In this document: positions 49,808 to 60,054 of the stretch, piece after piece | How the letters are laid out: each line of letters begins with the position of its first letter | How positions within the stretch are numbered: position 1 is the stretch's first letter | Source: Seminavis robusta | Lineage: Eukaryota > Bacillariophyta > Bacillariophyceae > Naviculales > Naviculaceae | Reading direction: 5' to 3' | DNA: 64,000 nucleotides | Assembly: GCA_903772945.1 (NCBI GenBank) | Contig: CAICTM010000200.1 | Coordinates: 29,040 to 93,039, forward strand | Translations under genes and position numbers: made by a program | Notes under the pieces: model-generated | The model's database searches: none | Told to the model about the DNA's origin: nothing | The model's input: only the letters and a program-made list of their open reading frames with translations

Positions 49808-52509
49808 ATGGCACCTCCAAAGATGATGACTGGTGTTGAAAAGCATAGTACATGTAATGGTCCAGTAGATGGTGAAGGGGATGAACAAGGCAAGAATGTA
49901 AAATTGATGGAGTTGACTGAATGGATGCATCAGATGGAAAATCAACAAAAACAAATTATTCAAGAAAACAAACAACTCAAATTACAAATTCAACACTTGC
50001 AAGATCAGCAAAGCAATTCTGTCATCTCCAAAGGTAAGATACATGTACTATACATGTACTACCTAGCTAGTTAGCTACCTAGCTATCTAGCTACCTAGCT
50101 AGTATAAGACATACTCTGCTCTTCTATTCTCATTCTCAATTGATTAAATTTCTTTTCTTTTTTAAAGTTTGGAACTGGGCTGAAAAGTTGCTGGGATTAT
50201 CATTCAACACCCTGACCCAAGCATCTCCTGATCAGGAGCATCCCACAATTTCTACCATCATTTCTGCTACTGCTAGCAATGTCAGTTCTCAGACTACAAG
50301 TCCTTCTGGTAGCAGTACCAGCACCAGTACCAGCACATGTAGCTTGCAATCCACTGAAGTTTCCAATGATGTGATGAATGAAGTCAAGACTGAAAAATCA
50401 CAATTGAAGGAGCCTGAGGCCCACACAGATAAGCATCAAGATGATTCTGAGTCAAAGCTTCCTCCAATTCAAGTTCAGCAGCAAACTACATGTATTCAAT
50501 CAGATGGAACTACTAGTAGTACTTGTACTACATATACTAGTACCACTCAACACACCAAAGAATCACTCAATCAACCCCCTGACACTCACTTCATCAGCAA
50601 TCACAAAGATCCTTCACCACCACCACCAGCAACAGTTCTGCCAGTACCCGATGTGGCTGACCAGACTTCACCACGAGGTATGTGCAGTGACGCCAATGAC
50701 AATTACAATGAAAACGACAAGGCAACACTTGCTACTGAAAACCTGTTACTCTTAGACACCAACACATCGACAACCACCACCATTGCAAGCTCACAGAAAC
50801 AACCGAAGGACTTCCCAATTAACACGTCTCCTTCCACACCAGAAACACAATCTGCATGTACCATATCAGCAGCTGATGTAGCAGCGAGCAACGGGGACAA
50901 AACCGACAGCAACCCAGCTGCGTCAGAGGACGAAGCCATGTTTGGTGACGACAACGACGACGATTTCATTGATTTGACCACCTCCATTCCTCAATCTGCG
51001 ACGAAGCGAAAGACACCAGAGTCTCCTGACTCGACCACTCTTCCTCCCGTCGAGTGCACTCCGAAAAGCAAACGGGGAAAAACGAGTCACCATCCCGACG
51101 ACATGGTTGAGGAAGCTGCCACTGCAAAAAACAACGACAATTCGGTCAGCAATGACAATACATGTGCTGGTACGAACAATGATTCAAAGGATACTCGTGT
51201 TGGAAACACCATTCAAACCGTGGCACAGAACAGTGCCGCCAGTGGCCATGTTTCAGACGAAACTGTGGTTCGAGCCATTCCAGCTGCAAGCTTGATGCCA
51301 GCCGCACCACTCTCGCATCCCAATCATAATAAGGCTCTACCCGTACTGGCACCCTGGCGTGGACCGGGTCAAAGACCAAGCGGGGGCCCCCAGTACGGAA
51401 TGCAACTGGGTCCGTATTCGAAGCTTTTACATGGCACGAGAAACGTTATTAGTACCAAACAGAATGCGGCTACTATCGGTACCACCAAGCAGAATGCTGC
51501 TGCTGCCCCTGACGCCGCAATATCCAGTGTCATTGCCGAAGCCATTCAGGAGTACCACGACAGAAATCGGCAAACATGCGGTCGCTGTAACAAACGGATA
51601 CAACCCAACATTCGCTATTTGAGATACAAATTTCGGGACGTCGCCACACAAATTGTCCGCAATCGTAACCTAAGCCGACCAGAACGGATCAGGGCAGTGC
51701 TCGGGCATTGCGAATACCTCCGAGAGCACGAAAAACGAATCCTGGAGGCCGAAGGCAATGAGGCGTTGTCACTGTGTGCTTGCAAGCACAAGAAAGATAT
51801 TGTTCAAGGCGTCAGGGACCTCGCATTGACCAAGACGGAACTGGAGCTTCGACAGAGCCGCCTTGCTGAAATGATGAAGCGCAAAAAGGATCCACCGTCG
51901 GCGCAAGAAGAACAAGGCGCTTCCGCCGCGCTGGTCCTGTATTCCAATATTCTTGTGGAGATGTTCTGTTCAAAACTCTTTATTGGGTTGGGCAAATGCA
52001 TCGACTTCAACTCGTGCCATCCAAGGGATTGTGCCTGTTTCGCCAAGCTTGCCAATATAGCAATGAGCGTCCCGGATGCTGCATTGGCGGACAGCGTCAT
52101 TGGGGAACTCTTCAAACTCAAGACAACCTTGCACAATTTGAAGACGAAATCGGAGGACAAGACGTGCGCAGCAGCCGTGGTGGAAACAATGCTGAAACTA
52201 AAGCCGTCGTTTGGAACGAATCGCCGAAACCAGCTCTTGTATACGTTTACAAGTGAACCAGGGTTGGCCGTGTGCCCGAACACATTGCAGGTGTTACTGT
52301 TTGGGTACTATGGTAGTAAGAATGGCAAAGCAACAGGTCGTGGCTTTCGGGACTTGCTTCGGGACAGTGGCAAGGTCTGGTCGAAGAAAATGATCAAAAG
52401 GGATACCGGTAAAGCTCATGACGCAAGTGCTGATCCTAACCGTATCGGTATCACGCGACCCACAAACGCGACAGTGATGTCCAACCTGCCTAAAACTCAG
52501 AGTTCCTGA
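49808..52509 (+). CDS. Large Ser/Thr-rich protein with coiled coil and Cys motif
   Basis: Two exons: 49808..50033 and 50168..52509 (855 residues; 134-bp intron containing CTAG-type microsatellite). Start in AAAACATGGC. Residues about 35-75 are a Gln/Lys coiled coil (LTEWMHQMENQQKQIIQENK). Then about 400 residues are Ser/Thr/Asn-rich and disordered, including an acidic patch (DEAMFGDDNDDDFIDLTTSI). The C-terminal half is folded-looking: CGRCNKRIQPNIRYLRYKFR with a later CxC in LSLCACKHKKD, then helices (RNRNLSRPERIRAVLGHCEY) and a region ending in NLPKTQSS. The Cys/His spacing suggests a zinc site, but no known finger fits. Perhaps a nuclear or chromatin protein (inference). Confidence 0.72.
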
Positions 52510-52898
52510 TGAACCGGAGTCCAGAAAAGGAACGGTGGGCCGTTCGAAGGTTGCAGCGTCCAATGCTTCTCAAAGTCCCGTCTTCCTTTCTGCCCAACAA
52601 ACTACATTTTGGGTTCTGCCCTTGGCTCGTTGCCTTCCAACGTCCTAGTAGCTAGAGCCCGCAAAGGTAATTAAACAAGTAGATGAAGCAAACACTTGCA
52701 TTCACGTAGCACTCGGTTAACTATTTTGGACACAGCCCAAAAGTTTAGTTCTAGTAAGGTACATGAATTAAAAGAACACAACAAGTCACAATGAAGTGAT
52801 GTCATGCGCGAGAAAGAGAAGGCAGCTAGATGTACAATATCTGGGAAGCCCATTGGATTACAGTTTGCAGATTGTTGTGTGTGTTCACGGATATCTGT
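52510..52898. other. Intergenic between convergent genes
   Basis: 3' sides of the Ser/Thr-rich gene and the acylated protein. No supported gene. Confidence 0.5.
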
Positions 52899-53686
52899 CT
52901 ATTCAGCCTTGGTTTCGGTCTTGGTTTCGCCTTCTTCCTTGGGGCCATTGAGTCTCTTTCCCAGTCGGATGGATCTTTCTTCCGTGACAACAGTACTAAG
53001 AGTGGTCATGATTCCTGTGAAGCGAGCATCAACTTCTGCACGGCTGCCAATGCGAACTACGAAATCTCTGCTTTCCTTGGTTTCGACAGATCCAGCCTTC
53101 ATGGGTCTCTGATAGGTGATTTCCATTTCTGAATTGTTGTTTTTGTCTCCAATGAGATGGTTCCAGGTATTCACCCACACAATAGGGTCCGTGTCATCTC
53201 TCTTTTCAAATTTGGAGAGATCCACAGTGGCGTGACCGTGTTCCGGGACTTTTTCATTCCATTTCTGTTCACCAGAGTACGTGCCTGGAAATTCTGCAGC
53301 ACCGTCAATAATGAGGAAGCTCTCGATATCAGAATAGCGACCAAAGAGGGGGCGTCGGATTGTGTCGTACTGAACTCAGCAGAAGAAAAGAAACAGTTGA
53401 GATAATGGTAGATAATGGTAGATAATGGATGGGTATATACCCAAGATAAGATACTCACAATGCAATCTTCACACATGTTGGGCCTGTCTTCATCCAAGAA
53501 CAAAAACGTGATTTCAGTTCCATTCTCATACTCCGCCACATAGACAGTCTGGCACTGGTTATCTCCATCAAAATCAACTGATGGTCCTGCCAGACATGGC
53601 AAGTGTCCTTTTTCTCGAAGGCGCTTGATATCTTCTTCAGTGGCAGCTGGAAGTTCCGCTGCTGGAGCGCTGCAACAGACACCCAT
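52899..53686 (-). CDS. Probable myristoylated/palmitoylated protein of unknown function
   Basis: Two exons: 53686..53459 and 53369..52899 (232 residues; 89-bp intron containing a 10-bp GATAATGGTA repeat). The N-terminus MGVCCSAP fits N-myristoylation at Gly2 followed by palmitoylation of Cys4/Cys5, so the protein likely sits on a membrane's cytosolic face. The middle has beta-like stretches (QTVYVAEYENGTEITFLFLD; YSDIESFLIIDGAAEFPGTY) with a C-E-D-C pair at the exon junction. The C-terminal part is a helix/strand mix (DFVVRIGSRAEVDARFTGIM) ending in a Lys/Glu tail. Family not recognised. Confidence 0.72.
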
Positions 53687-54055
53687 GGTCTGACTTGACT
53701 TTCTGACTTCACTGAGATTTGAATGAAATTGAATGAGACTGACTTGTTTTCTTAGGCTTGATTCTATGGTGGCCTTATTGCTATTGCTGTTGGAAGTTTG
53801 CAAGGGCCAAAATTGTGAGGGTTGACAGCTTTTTCTTCCAAAAAACAGACAGATGACCGGAACTGCCACCAGAACCGGAACCCCACTTCAATTGAAGCAT
53901 GACCCAGCCCTCATTCATGTCAAGCCAGCTAAGTGGTTGTCTTTCGTTTACCTTTCTATCAGTCTCTAGCTAGCTAGCTAGCTAGCTATTTTAATCTAAC
54001 TTGGAACGGAATCTTGAATCGAATCTAAAAGTATACATCTATGTTTACAACTTTC
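53687..54055. other. Intergenic with CTAG microsatellite
   Basis: 369 bp upstream of the acylated protein; pure (CTAG)n tract at 53966..53988. No gene. Confidence 0.55.
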
Positions 54056-54633
54056 TTAACTAGTTTTATTAAGCTGATGGAGGAGCGAATCTGAGGAATG
54101 CTGGTTTCCCTTGTCGAAGATCTGTGGCATTGATTGCAATATTTCCCTTTGGTGCCTTTCTTCTTTTTTGCTGCTCCACAAGATGCTGATGTCCAGGACC
54201 ATCTTCCTGGTTTCGTACTTTCGATCGGAATAGGTTTCGACAACTCTGTACTGTCGTAAGAATCCTAGTATGGCTTCCTCCTGGGCCGTACTTTTCTTGG
54301 AATTCAGACCAGCTCTCTGCTTTGATTGTTGTTTCCAGGCATGATCTGCCGGTTGGTGGGGAGTATACGGTGATTGGCCCGGGGCTTTGTGCTGCTCCTG
54401 TTGGTGGTTGTACTATTTGAAAATGTGTCATTATAGTTATGGAAGTTTTGCGTGTGCTTGCTCCTATTCAGGATTCTAGATTTGTGATTGGCAAAACTTT
54501 CATCGTTCTGGACCTGCTGAGCTAGCCTGGACAGTTCCAGTCCTTTCTTGGTTCGGCTGTCTACGGTAGCATGCAGCTGAGCCAAGAAGACTGGTCTTGT
54601 GGCTGCAATACCGGTCATGGTTGATGATTTCAT
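54056..54633 (-). CDS. Hypothetical two-exon protein, 158 residues
   Basis: Two exons inferred: 54633..54514 and 54412..54056, joined by a 101-bp GT-AG intron in phase 0. Exon 1 gives MKSSTMTGIAATRPVFLAQL, then LELSRLAQQ. Exon 2 is Gln/His-rich, then helical and coding-like (AQEEAILGFLRQYRVVETYS; DRKYETRKMVLDISILWSSK), with many codons ending in C or G. Other frames are open across part of exon 2 (54069..54431 and 54304..54633) but need the frame to change or lack such codon bias. The donor GTCCAG is weak, so the model is provisional. No family recognised. Confidence 0.5.
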
Positions 54634-55596
54634 TGCCTATGCAGCCTCGGTTTCTTGGTTCAGTTGGATAGTTAATGCTTCAACTCAAGGAATTAATTCT
54701 AATTCTCTTTTCAAGGTTGAAAGATCAAGACAGCAACTATCGCCATGACTCTAAGCAGAGCAATGTGGAAGCACACTTGCTCCTTCCTGGACTGGTACGT
54801 CACCGTAGATAGAGTTAGGGTTTTCAAGGGGATGATCAGTCGGTAGGAGCCAATCCAAGCCACACATTGCATGTAGCCACCAATCGAAGAGGACAATGGC
54901 GTCCTTTTCTTTTTAAGGGGCTACTCAGTTCAATGTCGGTTTCCAACGGTTTTGGCTAGGTGCACCAGATTGCACCTTCCAACGGTTTTGGATCCCAACG
55001 GTTTTGGATTGGTGCACTAGATAGCACCGTTCCCAAACTCTAGCACTATCGTTTCGACACTGCACACACAGGTGTATTTAGTCGTCCCTAAATAGTCCTA
55101 GTGAACTGCCCATGTCATCCGGAGTGCGGACGGCTGAGGCGGTGGCTGGGAGTCGAGGAAGACTCCGAGTCGGACGCTGTAGTCTGGGACCTACTAGCTA
55201 CATGTAGGACATGGACTGATGGTATACCGGTGTACCGGTATGCATAGTGGAGCCAAAGCTTTATGCATTCAGGTGCAACACCGGGAGTGCCCTCTCCAGT
55301 AGTACAGCAGCGGACCAATGTGTCTATCTGTTCATCCACTGCTTCTCCACCTGCTCTAGTTCGTCTCTCTACCGGTACACGCATTGACACCACAATCTGC
55401 TTTGGCTAGTCTCTGGTTACTGCAAAGCATTTCTCGGCAACTGGCAAGCTACTGTCCGCATCACCCGGGGCAACCTCAGAACGCAATGTCTTGGCTGTTT
55501 CACCTGGTTTTCCCAAAGGTTTTCATACTCTTTAGCTACGCAGGTGTCTCACAGACAGCAATGTGTGGGTATGAGAATAGCTAGCTAGTTGGCTTA
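54634..55596. other. Intergenic with a repeated hairpin module
   Basis: Promoter side of the two-exon hypothetical and 3' side of the transporter. Holds the repeat module at 54943..55028. No supported gene. Confidence 0.5.
54943..55028. repeat. Repeated CCAACGGTTTTGG and GGTGCA hairpin module
   Basis: CCAACGGTTTTGG occurs at 54943, 54979 and 54995. Between and after lie two related 18-mers, GGTGCACCAGATTGCACC (54959) and GGTGCACTAGATAGCACC (55011), each an inverted repeat with a six-to-eight-base loop. Confidence 0.85.
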
Positions 55597-56550
55597 CTAT
55601 GCTGCTGACAGGTCTGCCACCAGTTGGGGGCCGCAGACATCACTGGGATCAATCGGTCCGGGTCCAAGTACGAGGAGGATGTAGTAACTGATAATTACCA
55701 TGGCAAAGCTACCGACAATGTCTTGGATTGCAGTCTCCAGGGGGCCTCCCCATTTTCCACTATCACGCTTGAATAGGAAACTGAAAAGCAGTGGCGCTAC
55801 TGTTCCTGTAAGGCCTGCTGTAACCACAGACAAAAGTTGCGAGATGCAGATGGTAGTTCCAAAGGCAAAGTCGAATCCGCTAGCAACGTAGGCAATACTT
55901 CCCAGCATGGCACCCATGCTCGTGCCAAGGTAAATCGCAGCCGCTACTTCGGTCCACAACCACAACCGAAAGTCCTTCACCGTGATGTGCGAGTGGGAGA
56001 TTGCTCTTGTAGTGAGTGTACTTGCCTGAAGCCCAACATTGCCCGAAATGGCACTTGTCAAGGGCAAAAACCCAATCAAAAGCTGATAGCGGGATCGACC
56101 AATCAATCCGCATAATGCGTCCGATCCGCCAGACACCATCATCAGGACAGGAATCTCCAAGAGTAGGGTAATCGTCAGCGCAAAGAGCCTCTCGGGCATG
56201 GCGCGTTGGAGGGAGCTGCTTTTCCGGTACAGCTCGGACTCGTTGGTCTCCTCGACGACCTCGTAGTCTTCGGCCGAACGCACGGTGCTAAAGACACTAT
56301 CAACCATGCTCGCCCGTGCCTCGGGATCCATCCAGTTGTACAATCGGCCGATTGTAGCAGTACTACTTGATGCATGCGACTCATCGTCACTGCCACTATC
56401 GTCTCCCATTTGTACGGTTAGCTGCTGTTCCATTGCACCGTAATCGTTCCCCTCTTTGTGCACCAAACTCTGCAGATTGACAATTCTGACATGTTCATCA
56501 GCGGCTTCATCCTGTGCACTTATCCACGTGAAAATATTTGAGAGCTTCAT
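55597..56550 (-). CDS. MgtE/SLC41-type divalent cation transporter
   Basis: Single exon, 317 residues. The C-terminal 200 residues are the MgtE membrane domain with about five helices: RLFALTITLLLEIPVLMMVS, LTSAISGNVGLQASTLTTRA (the signature G-N-x-G-x-Q with Thr and Arg, residues 170-182), GTSMGAMLGSIAYVASGFDF, LLSVVTAGLTGTVAPLLFSF, then GGPLETAIQDIVGSFAMVII. It transports Mg2+ or related ions (family knowledge). The N-terminal 115 residues are acidic and lack CBS domains, so the bacterial Mg-sensing module is absent; only one membrane domain is present, unlike animal SLC41, which has two. It may therefore dimerise. Location (plasma membrane, vacuole or plastid) is not shown. Confidence 0.85.
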   Translation of the reverse strand: MKLSNIFTWISAQDEAADEHVRIVNLQSLVHKEGNDYGAMEQQLTVQMGDDSGSDDESHASSSTATIGRLYNWMDPEARASMVDSVFSTVRSAEDYEVVEETNESELYRKSSSLQRAMPERLFALTITLLLEIPVLMMVSGGSDALCGLIGRSRYQLLIGFLPLTSAISGNVGLQASTLTTRAISHSHITVKDFRLWLWTEVAAAIYLGTSMGAMLGSIAYVASGFDFAFGTTICISQLLSVVTAGLTGTVAPLLFSFLFKRDSGKWGGPLETAIQDIVGSFAMVIISYYILLVLGPGPIDPSDVCGPQLVADLSAA

Positions 56551-56792
56551 TGTTTCTATTCATGCGAAGGAACGATCGATCGAGCTCTGCCCTGTAGTGT
56601 ATTTCGAGTTATGAATGTTGATTTTAAATTTTGTGAGGATCTCTGATGGATACCTGCTGAAGAATGTCAAGGCAAGGCAGCTAACTGGTATCGATCTCGA
56701 AAGGTTACGATGTGTGCAACGACTCCAATATCGCAATTCCAAGCAACATTAACTGGCAATGTGCTTAACTACCATGACTCAACTGAGCTTTC

Positions 56793-59700
56793 TCACATCA
56801 TGTCCACGACGATGGTCTCTGCGTCCGTCGCCAATGGACCGCTCAAGTGTGTCCGTGGCGTTCCCTCCTCCAATGGATTCACCTGCCCGCTCAGGATCGC
56901 TTGTTCTACGTAGTAAAGCTGCCGCATCGTGATGAGAGCTTTCTCGTGGCACACGTCCAAGTAAGAATCTAGCTTGGCCTTAACTCTCGGCAAGAACGAT
57001 ATTCTGGTGCGATTGCGTCGTGCCTTTTTGTTCTTTGGCGGAAGAGAATGGCCACTGGGTCCGTCTTGGATCATCTTTGACACGCTACCGACATGGGAAC
57101 CACCGCCAAACGCGTTGCTCCATGGACTAGAGTGTTGTTGATGTGGGCTGCTTTGTTGGTGCATAGCAGCGTCGCCCAAGAAACGATAGCTGACCTTCCG
57201 TTTGAGCATTGGAAGCGACGAAGCAACTTGTTGAGGTTGCCCACTTCGTTGTTGGGGTCGGTTGTGAGTGCGCAGTTCCTGTCCACCGGTAAACATGGGA
57301 TCACTCAACGGGACCATGTTAACATCCCCCGACTGCATTGTTGTCGAAGAGGAGACAGAAGCTTCTTCCATAATGGCACTCCCCAGCGGAACACCCGCCG
57401 CACTGAACGCCTGATGCGAAGACCGTACAGAATTGCCGCCTGCGCTGTCTCTGTTGTTGAAGACGCTCGTTCCACCGCTTTCGTTAACCACGGGTGTGAA
57501 GTAGTGTTGATGCAGCCTCAGCAACTCGCTGGAATCAAACGGTACTTGTGCCATTTTGTTGAGGTGCTTGATGTTGGAACAGAGCCATTCCACAATTCGC
57601 TTTTTCCGCGATGGGTCCGGCAACTGGCTGTGCTTCGCCGCACTTCTTTCTTGTGGCGGCGCAACGAACGAACGTGCCTGCTTCTTGGCAGAAGCCATGG
57701 ACGAAGTTGAACCGTTCATGTGATGTTTTTCGGCGGACCCTAAAAATGCGCCGTTTGGGGTGCTTCCAGTAGCTCCAAGAGGCCCCAAAAGGTTGTTGGA
57801 TGACGTCGTCGGCGTTGAGGATACCGCGACTTCTCCCATGCTTTCGACGATCGAATCCCCATCCACCGACTCCAGCATGATTGCGTCCCGAGGTGCAAAG
57901 ACTGCTGGAGAAGTCATGGCATTTGGATGCCCTGGCCGCCTTGAAAAGACATCGACTCGTCCATTGGCCACCAGACTCGCAAACGCTTTTCTCGCCACGT
58001 CAACGACAATGGTCGCCTCCAAAGGCCCACTTCGACGACCCGGTTTGTTGTCGGAACCGGCCGATCCAGGTAAAAAATTGAGAGGATCCAAACCCCGTTC
58101 GTCTTCGTGTTCCGACTTTCCATTCTCAGCCTTGGTTTTGTTCCACATGAGATGAATAAAATTGAGGACTTGTTCGTTAGTCCAGTGTTCCAAAGCATCT
58201 GGAAAGCCGAGAGTGACAATGACCGCTACGATTCGAGTATCGATAAATTGATAAAAGGGGCATGAAAACAAGAAATTAAATTCGTTGAGACGATGACGCG
58301 GAAAACCTATTCGTGTCAGTTGCAGGCAACAATAGTAAATACTCACGTCCAATTGGAAATCCCGATACTTCTCTGACTGACGTTCGACTGTTGGAAACAG
58401 CCCCGGCAGCGACATGTCGCTGTCCTTCAGTGGTCAAATGACAATGTACGACGAGCAACGATTGTAGGGACGTGTTGTACGCCAAGGCGTATGCGACGGC
58501 TTTGGCGGACGAAACGTCCTGCATGGGATTCCCCGATAAACTGAGTGTTTTCAAGTTGTTGGTTTCGGCGACAGCCTTCATTAAAATCTTCATGCCGTGG
58601 TTTTTGTTGTTGATGTTGTTGAATCCCACGTCGAGTGTCTCGAGTGTCTTGAGGTAAGGCAAAATGGCGGCAATCTGCTGTGCTCCCCGATCACCGATAT
58701 CGTTATTGTCAATTCGTAATTCTTGCAGAGTTCTACTTCCCCACAAGGCATTCATGAGTGCCTCTAATCCCTTGTGCGTAATGGCGTTGAACGAAAGTTG
58801 CAACGATTTGAGTGGAAGATTGTCCCGGTTCCCTTTAATGGCCAATGCAATGCCTCCGTCTTGTCTTGTGATTTCTTCATCGGTGAGATCGCAATTTGCC
58901 AAACTGAGAACTTTGAGTCTACAATCGGGAGACGCCAGTAGTCGTGCAATAGCTTGACATCCTGCGGCTCCCAACCCCGTTCCGCCCAGAAAGAGTTCTT
59001 GCATCCCATTACGATGTGACGACGACGACGATGGTTTGGCGTTGGAGCCGTTGTTGAGGGTAGAGTTGGTTGTAGTTGGGTTGGTAGCATGATCGTCGTT
59101 GTTAGTCATCATGGTTTGATCTCTCAAGGCAGCATTCGTACTGGTATTCGAATTCGTGTTGTTGTTGGGGTATGATCTTCGGATGGCGGCTTCTTCTAGA
59201 ATGGCTTCGGTAAGTGCCTTGACTCCCTCCGATCCTAATCGATTTCCCGTCATGTACAATCGTTCCAGAGCGGACGGCCGTCTAATGACGTCCGCCAAAG
59301 CCATGGCCCCTTCGTGTCCAATGGAGTTTCCCGCCAAGTAGAGCGTTTGTATCTGACACGTTTGTGTGAGCATGGCTTGTGCGAGCGCCTGACATCCAAT
59401 ATCGCTAATGTTGTTGAATCCCAAGTCAATGGATTGTAGGTGTGTGTGTTTAGCAATTCCTGTAGTGAGAGTTTGCAATCCAGAGTCTCCCAGTTGATTG
59501 TAACCCAATTTGAGTACTCGTAACTGTCTATTTTGAAGGATTGCCATTTTGACGAGTCTGGCATCGGACGCACCCAATCCTTTTTGACTTAGGTCAATCT
59601 TGGCGAGACTCCGTCTGAGCAGTGCTTCACTTAACCGTTGTAGCACGGATTCTCGAGTGGGGGGTGGGAGAGCGGCTGAAGAAGAAGAGGAAGGATTGTT

Positions 59701-60054
59701 GAATCCATTGGTGATGGTTGAGGTGGTGATGCCGTTTGTGGTATTGCTACTTGGAAGTACTGAAGCCATGGGATTGAAAGGCGCTTGCTGATTCTGATGT
59801 TGATGCTGAGGAGCCATGATGGAGGCACTACTACTGGTAGGAACAGGAGCAGAAGGAGGCACCTGTATGGCTGCAGCAGGACCAGGAATCTGAGCTGCTT
59901 GAATGGGACTGCTGAAGCTGCTACTGCTGGTTCTTTGAACTTCCAACATCACTGTGCTGTTCTTAGACTTAGGCTTGGTAATGGTCTGATGTTTGTGTTC
60001 GTCTTTGTGTTTGTCAATGGTAAGCTGATTGTCAATCTCAATCTCCAGATCCAT
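56793..60054 (-). CDS. RNI-type LRR protein with a long C-terminal extension
   Basis: Two exons: 60054..58347 and 58225..56793 (1046 residues; 121-bp intron, phase 1). A low-complexity Gln/Ser/Pro N-terminus precedes about a dozen ribonuclease-inhibitor-type LRRs of 28-29 residues, residues about 130-540 (LRVLKLGYNQLGDSGLQTLT, IQTLYLAGNSIGHEGAMALA, LQELRIDNNDIGDRGAQQIA), as in NLRC3-like and RanGAP-like scaffolds. An Asn/Thr-rich insertion interrupts them. Exon 2 starts with VIVTLGFPDALEHWTNEQVL, then a helical region (RKKRIVEWLCSNIKHLNKMA), long Ser/Gln-rich stretches, a basic KNKKARRNRTRISF patch that may be a nuclear signal, and a final helix. Without the junction the two parts would look like separate genes; the shared frame and acceptor TCGTAG support one. 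Confidence 0.8.

Noticed and set aside
58276-58415. Overlapping end and start suggesting two separate genes (LRR and downstream protein)
   Set aside because: A GT donor at 58346 and AG acceptor at 58226 join both frames in phase, so one gene is more likely.
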